Shown in pieces: positions 43,362-52,506 of a DNA stretch of 64,000 nt. The translations under genes and the position numbers were made by a program. Each line of letters starts with the position of its first letter. Position 1 is the first letter of the stretch. The notes below the pieces were generated by a model that was not told the DNA's origin, made no database searches, and saw only the letters and a program-made list of their open reading frames with translations. Source of the DNA: Pelorhabdus rhamnosifermentans (GTDB lineage Bacteria; Bacillota; Negativicutes; UMGS1260). The stretch lies in the NCBI RefSeq assembly GCF_018835585.1, contig NZ_JAHGVE010000004.1, positions 1-64,000 on the forward strand, read 5' to 3'.

Positions 43362-44417
43362 GTGTTTATTAGAAAATGCAGCATTTTACAAGCTAAACCT
43401 GGGATGAAACTGGGGAAATCGATTATGGCTGAGAATGGAATGATATTATTAGATAAGGACGTAATTTTAACTGATAAGTTAATTGCTAAATTAGCATATT
43501 GGAGAATTCCCGAGATCTTTATTGCTGAAGAGGAAACATTCATATTTTTTGATGATCTAAAAAATGAACGGAGGGAATTTGTGAAAGAACGCGATAAAAT
43601 GATCGTAGCAGTATCAGATATTTTTGATCAATTTAATGGATTTGATCAATTATCGGTTACACAGCTTCATGAATTTACTGATGAAACGCTTATGCCGCTA
43701 TTGCTTAAATCAGACTCTGTATTCAGTTATTTGCATGTTTTTAATCATACGGGTGATTATCTTTTCAGGCATAGCATCAATGTGGCAATTTTTGCAGGAA
43801 TTATCGGAAAATGGCTAGAATGGACGGAACTACAGAGTAAACAGCTTGTAACGGCAGGGCTGTTGCATGATATAGGAAAGGTGTGTATTCCTTTAGCTAT
43901 TTTGAATAAGCCCGGCAAATTAGTGCCAGAGGAAATGGAGCTTATGAAAAAGCATGCTTTATTTGGATATGAAATTTTGCAAGGGGCAGATGATATTGAT
44001 GATATAGTTAAGAATGGAATTTTACAGCACCATGAACGATTAGACGGGAGTGGTTATCCTTCATCACTGCAGGCAGGCGATATTTCGCAAGTTGCAAGGA
44101 TTATTGCTGTCGCCGATGTTTATGATGCTATGATTTCCCAACGTGTATATCGTCAAGCGATTTCTCCAATTTTGGCGCTGAAGGAATTATGCCAAATGAT
44201 GTATGGTATGATGGACCCCAAAATATGTATGACTTTTATTCAGCACGCTAAGAAATGTTTGGTAGGTTCTTTAGTCAAGTTAAGTAATGGTTTGATTGCT
44301 AAAATTATTTATTTGAATGAACAATATTTTACACGGCCTGTCGTTCAAACGTTGACTGGACAATGTATCGCGTTGGAAGAGGAATTGGAAATAGATATTA
44401 TGGAATTCGTTTGCTAA
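43362..44417 (+). CDS. HD-GYP c-di-GMP phosphodiesterase
   Basis: 351 residues from GTG at 43362 (AAGGTGG eight bases upstream; the ATG at 43332 has no ribosome site). The N-terminal 100 residues are a DUF3391-like region (KPGMKLGKSIMAENGMILL). The HD-GYP domain (about 125-290) has HSINVAIFAG, LLHDIGKVCIP, QHHERLDGSGYP and ARIIAVADVYDAM, all metal-binding residues present. It should hydrolyse c-di-GMP. Because its mRNA leader is a c-di-GMP riboswitch, the enzyme probably takes part in feedback on its own substrate. Confidence 0.93.
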   Translation: MFIRKCSILQAKPGMKLGKSIMAENGMILLDKDVILTDKLIAKLAYWRIPEIFIAEEETFIFFDDLKNERREFVKERDKMIVAVSDIFDQFNGFDQLSVTQLHEFTDETLMPLLLKSDSVFSYLHVFNHTGDYLFRHSINVAIFAGIIGKWLEWTELQSKQLVTAGLLHDIGKVCIPLAILNKPGKLVPEEMELMKKHALFGYEILQGADDIDDIVKNGILQHHERLDGSGYPSSLQAGDISQVARIIAVADVYDAMISQRVYRQAISPILALKELCQMMYGMMDPKICMTFIQHAKKCLVGSLVKLSNGLIAKIIYLNEQYFTRPVVQTLTGQCIALEEELEIDIMEFVC

Positions 44418-44467
44418 CAGTTGCCTATATACTAGCGGATTTTTGGGGAGTGGAGTCAGCGTAGTAC

Positions 44468-45301
44468 CTATTTGCAAAAATGGTATTTTATTTTTTCTTT
44501 AAATTGGTGGTCTGATAGGCTGAATATATAGTCTAAAAGTGTTGTTTTAAACTTTCCGAGAAGTTCCACGTTTTGGGAAAGTTCTCCGCATATTCCCATA
44601 AAAGCTGTCGCTAGAACCGTTCCGCCAATGATATCTTTATTTGAGATAAAGGTTGCAGCCAAGACATTCAGCATACAGCCCGTTCCTGTTATCATTGAAA
44701 GCATTTCACAGCCGTTTTCAATAAGGTATGTATCCGTTCCGTCGGTGATAATATCAACCACTCCTGTTGCTGCAATAACAGAACCTGTCTTCGAAGACAG
44801 CGATGTTAGCAGGGCTAGGCTATTAGCTATATTATCCTCCGTAATCTTATCTTTTTCACCGACATCAATGCCTTTTGCACCGCTTTCAACGCCACAGAGA
44901 GCTTTCAATTCCGACATATTTCCTTTAATAACGCTTGGATGACATGCGAAAATAAATTTCTTTGTAAAATCAAGACGAAGGTTACTGCATCCGACTCCAA
45001 CAATATCAATGATCGATGGAATGTTTTTTTCAAGGGCCGTTTTGCCGGAAATCAGCATTGATTCCATGCGAGTGTCTGTTATGTTACCGAGATTTACGGC
45101 CAGTGCCTTAGAAGATGCTGTGATATCGGAAACCTCGGCGGGATGTTCTGCCATAATCGGTTTTGCGCCAACAGCAAGTACAACATTTGCACAGTCATTA
45201 ATTGAAATGTGATTTGTTATACAGTGAATAAGCGGTTTTTTTGCTTTAATTTGGTGTCTTATTTCTAATAGATCAGTTATGTTAAGCATTTGGTTTATCA
45301 T
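44468..45301 (-). CDS. thiM: hydroxyethylthiazole kinase
   Basis: 277 residues. Motifs: PLIHCITNHISINDCANVVL, AVGAKPIMAEHPAEV, and the ribokinase-like ATP end MITGTGCMLNVLAA. It phosphorylates 4-methyl-5-hydroxyethylthiazole for thiamine salvage. The ATG at 45301 overlaps the end of thiW by 20 bases and has GGGAG upstream, so the two are translationally coupled. Confidence 0.95.
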   Translation of the reverse strand: MINQMLNITDLLEIRHQIKAKKPLIHCITNHISINDCANVVLAVGAKPIMAEHPAEVSDITASSKALAVNLGNITDTRMESMLISGKTALEKNIPSIIDIVGVGCSNLRLDFTKKFIFACHPSVIKGNMSELKALCGVESGAKGIDVGEKDKITEDNIANSLALLTSLSSKTGSVIAATGVVDIITDGTDTYLIENGCEMLSMITGTGCMLNVLAATFISNKDIIGGTVLATAFMGICGELSQNVELLGKFKTTLLDYIFSLSDHQFKEKIKYHFCK

Positions 45302-45815
45302 AAATTTTCGCTCCCAAGCTTTTCTGAAGATTTGCCAGCATACCCGACTTCCTTAGCGCGGTAAGAAAAAAATAGGCAATCGTTCCGCCAATAAGCGTTC
45401 CGCAAATAAACAGAGGAACATAAAACAGCCATGTAAGCCCTGCTTTTCCAAAAATAAAGGCCATAATTGGGTAAGAAACAATTGCTCCGATGATGCCTGT
45501 TCCGATAACTTCTCCTATCACAGCGCAAATCAGTTTTCCGTTAGAAATTCTGTAAAGAATTCCTGATAGCGTTGCGCCAAAAACGGCACCAGTCAGAGCC
45601 AAAGGCGGAATACCCATGAACATCATTCTGATTATGCCGATTAGAGTTGCACAGAGTAGGGCATACCACGGTCCCAGCAAGACGGCACACACGATGTTAA
45701 TAAAATGAGCCATAGGGCACATTCCTTCGATACGAAGAATCGGTGAAATTACTACGCCAAGTGCTATCATCATGGACAGCATGATCATTTTTAAAAGCCC
45801 GGATTTTCTTTCCAT
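45282..45815 (-). CDS. thiW: thiazole ECF transporter S component
   Basis: 177 residues, five to six membrane helices (SPILRIEGMCPMAHFINIVC, LLGPWYALLCATLIGIIRM). It matches ThiW, which captures the thiazole precursor for the energy-coupling module encoded elsewhere. GAGAGG precedes the start. First gene of a thiW-thiM operon behind two TPP-type aptamers. Confidence 0.92.
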   Translation of the reverse strand: MERKSGLLKMIMLSMMIALGVVISPILRIEGMCPMAHFINIVCAVLLGPWYALLCATLIGIIRMMFMGIPPLALTGAVFGATLSGILYRISNGKLICAVIGEVIGTGIIGAIVSYPIMAFIFGKAGLTWLFYVPLFICGTLIGGTIAYFFLTALRKSGMLANLQKSLGAKIYDKPNA

Positions 45816-45932
45816 AAAAAATACCTCTCAAACATATTTATTTTTAAGCATAAAAGTGCTTAAATATCTGCTATTTGACAGGGTATGTCATATAGAAGGA
45901 TAAATATTGTTATTAAGGTATATTTCTCGTGT

Positions 45933-46032
45933 AACTAAATAGCATCCCCCTATATGGCATAAACCATGTCAGGTCGGTCGAAGCTGAAAGCTTCCTCTCA
46001 TCTCGAAACACGAGCTCCCTCGCTATTTAGTT
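45933..46032 (-). promoter_or_regulatory. second, divergent TPP riboswitch aptamer
   Basis: Read on the minus strand: perfect 11-bp P1 (GCTATTTAGTT in plus pairs with AACTAAATAGC), GAGGGAGCTCG, ATGAGAGGAAGC, GACCTGACATGG, TTTATGCCAT and AGGGGGA. These follow the order of the TPP consensus but differ at several usually fixed positions (CTGAGA is ATGAGA; CTGGATAATGCCAG is altered). A downstream ACACGAG could pair with CTCGTGT inside the aptamer as a switch. Confidence 0.72.
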
Positions 46033-46138
46033 GTTTTTTTGTTATAAGGTAAGGTGCAGGACGCTCCTCCTTCACCTCTTCGGACTCAAATCCCGAAAAC
46101 AAATATAAATGGGATACACCCATAGCGGCATATCCCCT

Positions 46139-46226
46139 TATTTCTACGTTGGCATTATCCAAATCAGGTATATGGGTCAAAGTTTGATTACTTTTTCTCA
46201 GCCTGCTAAACAAGCTCCCCCAAATA
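46139..46226 (-). promoter_or_regulatory. TPP riboswitch aptamer (canonical)
   Basis: Minus strand: TTTGGGGGAGC, GGCTGAGAAA, TTTGACCC, ACCTGATTTGGATAATGCC, AACGTAGAAATA. This is a standard thiamine pyrophosphate aptamer. It lies about 105 bases upstream of a second aptamer in the same leader. Confidence 0.92.
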
Positions 46227-46384
46227 TTTAATTGCATTTATTGTATCATAAGTAATAAATTTTATCAAACAAGTCCTAATTTGCATTAGATATAATTGAG
46301 CGGTCACACCTTCAGGAACGAGCAGGTGATAAAGTGAAGAAAATAATTTGTGTTCTTTCACGGGTTTGATCATTATGAATAAAT

Positions 46385-46424
46385 AAAATGGATCTTAGTC
46401 AATTTGCTGATTAAGGTTCATTTT
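46385..46424. terminator. 17-bp hairpin
   Basis: AAAATGGATCTTAGTCA and TGATTAAGGTTCATTTT pair fully with G-T pairs allowed, loop ATTTGC. It lies between divergent transcripts, with no gene ending here; relic terminator or structural element. Confidence 0.6.
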
Positions 46425-46629
46425 GTTTGTTCTGGCATAATTCCATCATGTATTTCCTTAATCATATGCAGTTTTTTCGCAAGTGGAGGTGGACTTGACA
46501 ATTTGCTCAATTAAGAAAAGAATTAAGAGAGAAGTTTTAGAAAATTTTGTTTTAAATTTTTTAATTAATAAATCCGTGTTATAGATTTATAAGGGGATTT
46601 TAGATAAAATATTCTTAGTAGGTGAAAAC

Positions 46630-49560
46630 ATGATGGATGAAATACTGAATATTATAAAAGGTGAAGACAAGAAAAATCCTTTAACAGATTTGTCAATAGC
46701 AAAAATGATTGGGATACGCAGGGAAAAAGTGATTGAATTAAGATGCAATCATGGTATACCCGATTCTAGAGAACGCCGAAAAGAAAGTATTATTCAAGAA
46801 GCTATGTTGATCTTATCAAGGAATGAAAATATTTCAGAACGAAAATTTACAGAGTTACTCCAAAAGGCTGGCTATAAAATATCTCGTTATACAGCTGGAA
46901 AGTTACAGAAAGAAGTTACGAAAAAATATTCTGCTGAAATAGAAGACCATAGAAAAAATGATTTTTTAAGTGAGCAGACAGCGAAGCTTGATTATTCAGG
47001 AAACAACAAGAAAAAGGAAAGTGAAGCATTTAATCATATTATCGGATATCAATCTGGCCTGAGAGTTCAGATAAATCAAGCGAAAGCAGCCATGCTTTAT
47101 CCACCTCACGGGTTGAATACCTTAATTATTGGACCATCAGGAGTGGGAAAATCTTATTTAGCCGAAAATATGTATAAATTTGCTGTCGAATCTTCCATTT
47201 TGTCGGCAACAGCTCCTTTTGTTGTGTTCAATTGTGCGGATTATGCGGATAACCCGCAACTACTTCTTACCCAGCTTTTCGGTTATGTAAAGGGTGCTTT
47301 TAGCGGGGCCGACGCAACCAAATTCGGTTTAATTGAAAAAGCAAATCAGGGGATTCTCTTCTTGGACGAAGTTCATCGTTTACCAAGTGAGGGACAGGAA
47401 ATTCTTTTTTCTATATTGGATAGAGGGGAATTTAGGCGCTTGGGAGAAACGTCGGTACGGCGAATTAATGTACGGATTATTGCTGCAACGACGGAAAATA
47501 TCGAGTCTTCCTTGCTATTGACATTCAGGCGTCGAATTCCGATGATTATTGATATTCCGATTTTATCGGAGCGATCTGCGAAGGAACGGTATGAAATTAT
47601 CAAAAAAATTTTTACAAGCGAGGCAGCGCAGACAAAACAGCTTATAAAAGTAGATACTGCAGTTATAAAATATCTGATGTTATATAAATGTCCAGGGAAT
47701 ATTGGCCAATTATTTAGTGATATTAAAGTGGCCTGTGCAAATGCCTTTCTCGTATCAGTATCATCAGGAAATGCTGAAATAACCGTTAGGGCGCAAGATT
47801 TAATGAAATATGAAAATTTTAATACACTAGAGAATACGAATCGAGTTGAAATAGAAAAATATATTAAAAATCCATTGTTTATAGATCCAACAGCTTCCAT
47901 AGAAAATGTTGACGATAAAATGCAAGATTGGTCATTTGACACCATTTATTCGACAATAGAGCATAGTTTTCAAAAATTAAAGAACAGTGGAGTGGATGGA
48001 AGAGAAATTAATAAAATTATTCAATCCCAGATAAGAGATACATTTAAAGAACATTTGGGGACAGAAGAAACGTTGGATAAGGCCATTGTGGAATTACAAT
48101 CGATTGTTGACGAAAAAATCATCAGAACTGTAAAAAAGGCGGTCGACATTGCTAAAGAATACATACCAGAATTAGAAGAACGTGTATATTATTTTTTGGC
48201 AATACATTTGAGTACATTATATGAAAGAATCTGTAAAGGTGTATATAAATCTTTTCAGGTCGATATTGATAATATTGCAAGTAATTATAAGAAGGAATAT
48301 GGAATCGCTAAAATTCTGATTTTAGAAATAGAAAAAAATTTGCAAACGAAAATTCCAAAAGAAGAAATTGCTATGATCGCAATGTATTTAAGAACTTTTT
48401 CTCGGCATGAAAAGATGCAGGAAGGAAAAGTTAAGATTATTGTTTTAACACATGGAAGAGTTGCCTCGGCTATGGTGGAAGTGGCTAATAAATTTCTTAA
48501 TATGAATTATGCAACGAGTATAGATGTAGATTTTAACGAAACACCCGAGGCTGTATTAAAAGAGACAATCGAACTTGTAGAAAAAATAGATGAAGGAAAA
48601 GGTTGCTTGTTGTTGGTTGATATGGGATCTCTAGTATCCTTTGGAGAAATTATTACAAAGAGAACAGGGATTAAGACAATCAGTATAGATCGCGTGGATA
48701 CAGCGATGGTATTGGAGGCTGTTCGAAGAGCGGCTTTGATGGATATTACGCTGGATAATATTGTATCCGCAATCTATGAAGATAAATATTTATCGAAAAA
48801 CATGGATATAGGTGAGTTGGCGCAAAAAAAGGCAATCTTATTTATTTGTATGACAGGAGAGGGGACCGCTTGTAGTCTAGCGGCTTATGTTAAAAAAAAG
48901 TTTATGCATATAGAAGATGAAGTACGTTTATTTACAATTGCTGCGTTAAATGAAACGAAGCTGAAGCAAAATATTTATGAAATTCAGCGCAGCTATCATA
49001 TTATAGCCATTGTAGGAAGCATTAATCCGCAGGTCAAAAATATCCCCTTTTTATCAACAGATGAGGTTTTCAGGAGTGCAGGGATTAGGCGAATTCATAA
49101 AATACTATACACGGATCATGAAAATAAAGCAGTTTTGTATAAAATAATGGATGATAAGTTGATTCTTTGCAATTTAGTTTCATCGAATAAAACACAGGTC
49201 ATTGACAAATTATCGCAATTATTAGTAGACTTTGGTGCTGTAAGCGATCAATTTGTGTTGAGTGTATACAAACGGGAAAGTATTGGAGCAACTTATTTAA
49301 AAGGGGGTATAGGAATACCGCATGGAGATTCAGCGTATGTTACTAAAACTGCCATGGCAATGGCTACTTTAGTGAAACCTATTGCATGGGAAAATGACTT
49401 TATGGCAGATTTAGTGTTTTTGTTTGCATTTCAAGATAGGGATCAAAAATATATAAGTGAATTTTATGACATTATATCAAATGAAAAAGCATTAAAGGAA
49501 TTGAAAAAGGCGACATCTATGGAAAGAATCAAAGAAATTTTGTTTGAAAAACAATTTTAG
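46630..49560 (+). CDS. LevR-type sigma-54 PTS regulator (second copy)
   Basis: 976 residues, same architecture as the regulator at 24993: N-terminal DNA-binding part, AAA+ domain with Walker A GPSGVGKS (168), GAFSGA (223) and FLDEVHRLP, a PRD, mannose-type EIIA with VLTHGRVAS (His about 608), EIIB-like domain with CMTGEGTA, and C-terminal EIIA with IGIPHGDS (His about 897). The N-terminal part is quite different from the first copy, so the DNA target should differ. The sigma-54 promoter 12 bases after its stop points to control of the downstream aldolase-PTS-dehydratase operon. AGGTGAAAAC precedes the ATG. Confidence 0.94.
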   Translation: MMDEILNIIKGEDKKNPLTDLSIAKMIGIRREKVIELRCNHGIPDSRERRKESIIQEAMLILSRNENISERKFTELLQKAGYKISRYTAGKLQKEVTKKYSAEIEDHRKNDFLSEQTAKLDYSGNNKKKESEAFNHIIGYQSGLRVQINQAKAAMLYPPHGLNTLIIGPSGVGKSYLAENMYKFAVESSILSATAPFVVFNCADYADNPQLLLTQLFGYVKGAFSGADATKFGLIEKANQGILFLDEVHRLPSEGQEILFSILDRGEFRRLGETSVRRINVRIIAATTENIESSLLLTFRRRIPMIIDIPILSERSAKERYEIIKKIFTSEAAQTKQLIKVDTAVIKYLMLYKCPGNIGQLFSDIKVACANAFLVSVSSGNAEITVRAQDLMKYENFNTLENTNRVEIEKYIKNPLFIDPTASIENVDDKMQDWSFDTIYSTIEHSFQKLKNSGVDGREINKIIQSQIRDTFKEHLGTEETLDKAIVELQSIVDEKIIRTVKKAVDIAKEYIPELEERVYYFLAIHLSTLYERICKGVYKSFQVDIDNIASNYKKEYGIAKILILEIEKNLQTKIPKEEIAMIAMYLRTFSRHEKMQEGKVKIIVLTHGRVASAMVEVANKFLNMNYATSIDVDFNETPEAVLKETIELVEKIDEGKGCLLLVDMGSLVSFGEIITKRTGIKTISIDRVDTAMVLEAVRRAALMDITLDNIVSAIYEDKYLSKNMDIGELAQKKAILFICMTGEGTACSLAAYVKKKFMHIEDEVRLFTIAALNETKLKQNIYEIQRSYHIIAIVGSINPQVKNIPFLSTDEVFRSAGIRRIHKILYTDHENKAVLYKIMDDKLILCNLVSSNKTQVIDKLSQLLVDFGAVSDQFVLSVYKRESIGATYLKGGIGIPHGDSAYVTKTAMAMATLVKPIAWENDFMADLVFLFAFQDRDQKYISEFYDIISNEKALKELKKATSMERIKEILFEKQF

Positions 49561-49570
49561 CCAAATTGGT

Positions 49571-49586
49571 TGGCATGGTAATTGCA
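49571..49586 (+). promoter_or_regulatory. sigma-54 promoter
   Basis: TGGCATGGTAATTGCA: GG at 49572 and GC at 49584, ten bases between. It drives the aldolase-PTS-dehydratase operon. Expected transcription start is near 49597. Confidence 0.92.
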
Positions 49587-49588
49587 AT

Positions 49589-49636
49589 AAAAAGTAGGTA
49601 TAAACCTTATTGTGGTTTATACCTACTTTTTATTTA
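49589..49636 (+). terminator. intrinsic terminator overlapping the start site
   Basis: A perfect 18-bp stem (49589-49606 with 49614-49631), loop TTATTGT, then T-rich. It can stop transcripts from the regulator gene. Transcripts from the sigma-54 promoter would begin inside the left arm and keep only about ten stem pairs. Confidence 0.88.
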
Positions 49637-49652
49637 AGGAGCATAGAGGGAT

Positions 49653-50282
49653 ATGAAACAAAGGTTGACGGACTTTTCAAAAGTGATAGTTATTTTGAGA
49701 GGTTATAATTATCAGCAAGTCGAAGCCGTTGTTGAAGTCATGAAAAACAGTAAAATTAATGCCGTAGAAATTACTTTGAATCGAGGTGATTCCAAAACTA
49801 TTATTAAAAAGATTGTTCAGAAATATGGTCAAGAGATTTCTGTTGGTGCAGGAACTGTTTTAAATGAAGCAGATTTAAAGGATGTAGTTAATATTGGAGT
49901 AGACTTTGTTTTAGCGCCGAATATGTTTTCTAAAAAAATGCTGGAATTTTGTAGAGAACATCAGGTTATTAGTGTACCAGGTGCATATTCACCTACCGAG
50001 ATTTATCAAAGCATTAAAGATGGTGCGGATATTGTCAAGGTATTTCCGGCAGATATCGTTGGCAGTAAGTTTTTTAAAGATATAAGGGCTCCTTTTGGGG
50101 AGTTACCATTGATGGCTGTCGGAGGAATTAATATACAAAATGTACGAGAGTATTTTTTGGCGGGAGCAAAATATGTTGGGATAGCATCAGGTATTTTTCA
50201 AACCGAAGATATCGTAAATAGTAATAAAGATTCTTTAAAAAATTCGTTGAAGAACTTTGAAGAAAAAATTGAGGGTGCTTAA
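49653..50282 (+). CDS. KDPG/KHG-type aldolase
   Basis: 209 residues, normal for the Eda/DgoA family. Motifs: VVILRG start, NAVEITLNRGD (catalytic Glu), GAGTVL, LAPNMF, and the Schiff-base Lys in DIVKVFPADIVG (about 127). It splits 2-keto-3-deoxy-6-phospho sugar acids into pyruvate and glyceraldehyde-3-phosphate. First gene of the sigma-54 operon; three bases separate it from the EIIA gene. Confidence 0.93.
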   Translation: MKQRLTDFSKVIVILRGYNYQQVEAVVEVMKNSKINAVEITLNRGDSKTIIKKIVQKYGQEISVGAGTVLNEADLKDVVNIGVDFVLAPNMFSKKMLEFCREHQVISVPGAYSPTEIYQSIKDGADIVKVFPADIVGSKFFKDIRAPFGELPLMAVGGINIQNVREYFLAGAKYVGIASGIFQTEDIVNSNKDSLKNSLKNFEEKIEGA

Positions 50283-50284
50283 AT

Positions 50285-50752
50285 ATGGAAGAACCATTGA
50301 ATATAGATAAGAAAATGATTTTTAAAATTGAAAGTAACGGAAAAACCAGAGAAGATATTCTAAGTTTTCTGGCAGGTAAACTTTTGAATGCCGGTTATGT
50401 AAAAAATGATTATGAAAAAGGAATTTTAAACCGAGAGAAAACATATCCGACGGGATTATTGACGGGTGGAATTAATGTAGCTGTTCCACATACTGATTGT
50501 ATTTATGTAAAAAAAAGCGCTTTGGCTGTAGGAATTTTAGATACGCCGGTGATCTTTAAATCTATGGATGATCCGGACAAGGATATAGAAGTCAGTATAG
50601 TGATAATGATTGCCTTAAATCAACCACACGGACAAATTGAAATGTTGCAAAAGATTATTCAATTGATCCAAAAACAAGACGAATTGGAAAAATTGCTTAA
50701 AAGTAATAGTCTGGATAATATCCATGCAACGATATTATATTATTTAAATTGA
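50285..50752 (+). CDS. PTS EIIA, galactitol/fructose type
   Basis: 155 residues; phosphorylation site INVAVPHTDCIYV (His about 75). Similar in layout to the EIIA at 28173 but clearly diverged. Passes phosphate from HPr to the next gene product. Confidence 0.92.
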   Translation: MEEPLNIDKKMIFKIESNGKTREDILSFLAGKLLNAGYVKNDYEKGILNREKTYPTGLLTGGINVAVPHTDCIYVKKSALAVGILDTPVIFKSMDDPDKDIEVSIVIMIALNQPHGQIEMLQKIIQLIQKQDELEKLLKSNSLDNIHATILYYLN

Positions 50753-50766
50753 AGGAGTAGATACAA

Positions 50767-51045
50767 ATGAAAAAAGTATTGGTAGCATGCGGAAATGGAA
50801 TTGCAACTTCAACGGTAGTTGCACAGAAAATTCGTGAAGCTTGTGAAGAAAAAAGGTTATCTGTCTCAGTATCGCAATGTAAATTATTAGAGGTTGAATC
50901 TAAAGCAGAAGATTATGATTTGCTTGTTACTACAGGAAAATTTGCTGGCGGTAATGTTAACATTCCAGTCATTGGAGCCATTGCTTTGCTTACGGGCATT
51001 GGTGAAGAAGAAACTATAGAAAAAATTATCAATGCGATTAAATAG
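50767..51045 (+). CDS. PTS EIIB, galactitol type
   Basis: 92 residues; phosphocysteine loop VLVACGNGIATSTVV at the N-terminus. Ribosome site GAAGGAG. Same operon. Confidence 0.93.
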   Translation: MKKVLVACGNGIATSTVVAQKIREACEEKRLSVSVSQCKLLEVESKAEDYDLLVTTGKFAGGNVNIPVIGAIALLTGIGEEETIEKIINAIK

Positions 51046-51059
51046 AGGGGCTGTGAAAA

Positions 51060-52424
51060 ATGGATATTGTATATGCTGTTTTTAATACACTGCTAAAAGC
51101 AGGGCCGATTGTTCTTCTACCAATAATTATAACGATTATCGGGCTTATTTTTCGGGTGAAATTAATAAAAGCTTTTAGATCAGGATTAACGATTGCTATC
51201 GGTTTTGCCGGAATCAAATTGGTCATCAATTTATTGTCTGATAATTTGGGACCGGCGGCAAAAGCTATGGTTGAGAATTTTGGCATTCATTTAGATATTC
51301 TAGATGTTGGCTGGGGCGCTATAGCGGCAGTTACATGGTCTTCACCCATTATCCCATTATTGATTTTTGGAATTTTGATTACAAATATTATTTTGCTTTT
51401 TTTCAAACTGACTGATACCTTAGATGTTGATATATGGAATTACCATCATATGGCTATTGTGGGTATTATGGTTTATTTTGTAACGGATAATGTTTTTCTT
51501 GGCTTAGGGGCAGCGTTAGTAATGGCTGTCATATCCTTTAAACTAGCAGATTGGACAGCGCCGGTGGTAGAGAAATATTTTGAGATACCAGGGGTATCTT
51601 TACCAACCATGTCGGCATTATCCTCGATTATTATAGCGGTACCATTAAATAAATTGATCGATCATATCCCCGGAATAAATAAAATAGATTTTTCAGCAAA
51701 AGATGCGCAAAAATATTTAGGATTCTTTGGTGAACCCATTTTTATGGGCCTGATTTTAGGTTGTGGTATTGGTGCTTTGGCAAAATATCCATTAACAGGT
51801 ATATTTTCTCTGGGAGTAAATATGGCAGCTGTTATGGTTTTAATTCCTAAGATGACTGCGTTATTTATGGAAGGTCTGATGCCGATATCTGCAGCTGCTC
51901 AAAAATTAACGAAAGAAAAATTTAAGGGAAGAAAGTTTTTAATTGGATTGGATGCGGCGATTGTTGTCGGTAATCCAACTGTTATTACTGCAGCGCTTAT
52001 TGTTATTCCTTTGACAATTCTTATGGCAGCCGTTATTCCGGGCAACAGAGTATTACCATTTGCTGACTTAGCCGTTATTCCGTTTAGAGTTGCTTTGGTC
52101 GTGGCTTTGTGTAATGGAAATCTATTTAGGAGTATATTAATCGGTTTGGTTTGTACGAGTGCCATATTATTGGCAGGAACAGCTACGTCGCCAGTCCTTA
52201 CTAGTTTAGCTACATCGGTTGGTATTGATTTGGCAGCCAGTGGTGGAATATCATCTTTTGCAGCCACCAGTTTGACGGTTAGTTATTTAGTTTACACTGC
52301 TTTTATCAGTAATTTGTGGATTAGTCTTCCAGTGTTAATTGTCGCTATTATTGCCATATGGCTATATATTGAAAAATTCAAGGCCAAACCAACGGGTAAT
52401 GCTACCATTGCACAGGAAGAATAA
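51060..52424 (+). CDS. PTS EIIC, galactitol (GatC) family
   Basis: 454 residues with GatC-family stretches FGEPIFMGLILGCGIGALA, LDAAIVVGNPTVITAA and PGNRVLPFADLAVIPF. It forms the membrane channel for the imported sugar. The usual substrates of the family are alditols, but the neighbouring dehydratase and aldolase indicate that this copy may carry a sugar acid. That is inference. Confidence 0.93.
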   Translation: MDIVYAVFNTLLKAGPIVLLPIIITIIGLIFRVKLIKAFRSGLTIAIGFAGIKLVINLLSDNLGPAAKAMVENFGIHLDILDVGWGAIAAVTWSSPIIPLLIFGILITNIILLFFKLTDTLDVDIWNYHHMAIVGIMVYFVTDNVFLGLGAALVMAVISFKLADWTAPVVEKYFEIPGVSLPTMSALSSIIIAVPLNKLIDHIPGINKIDFSAKDAQKYLGFFGEPIFMGLILGCGIGALAKYPLTGIFSLGVNMAAVMVLIPKMTALFMEGLMPISAAAQKLTKEKFKGRKFLIGLDAAIVVGNPTVITAALIVIPLTILMAAVIPGNRVLPFADLAVIPFRVALVVALCNGNLFRSILIGLVCTSAILLAGTATSPVLTSLATSVGIDLAASGGISSFAATSLTVSYLVYTAFISNLWISLPVLIVAIIAIWLYIEKFKAKPTGNATIAQEE

Positions 52425-52506
52425 GTATGGATAATGATGGAATGCGTTATCATGTTTTCCTGTCATTGTTGATAAATTCTTTGTTAATGAAATGGAGAGA
52501 TTTGCT

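Noticed and set aside
45998-46237. 79-residue minus-strand ORF upstream of thiW
   Set aside because: It covers the canonical TPP aptamer and part of the second one, so it is RNA structure, not protein.
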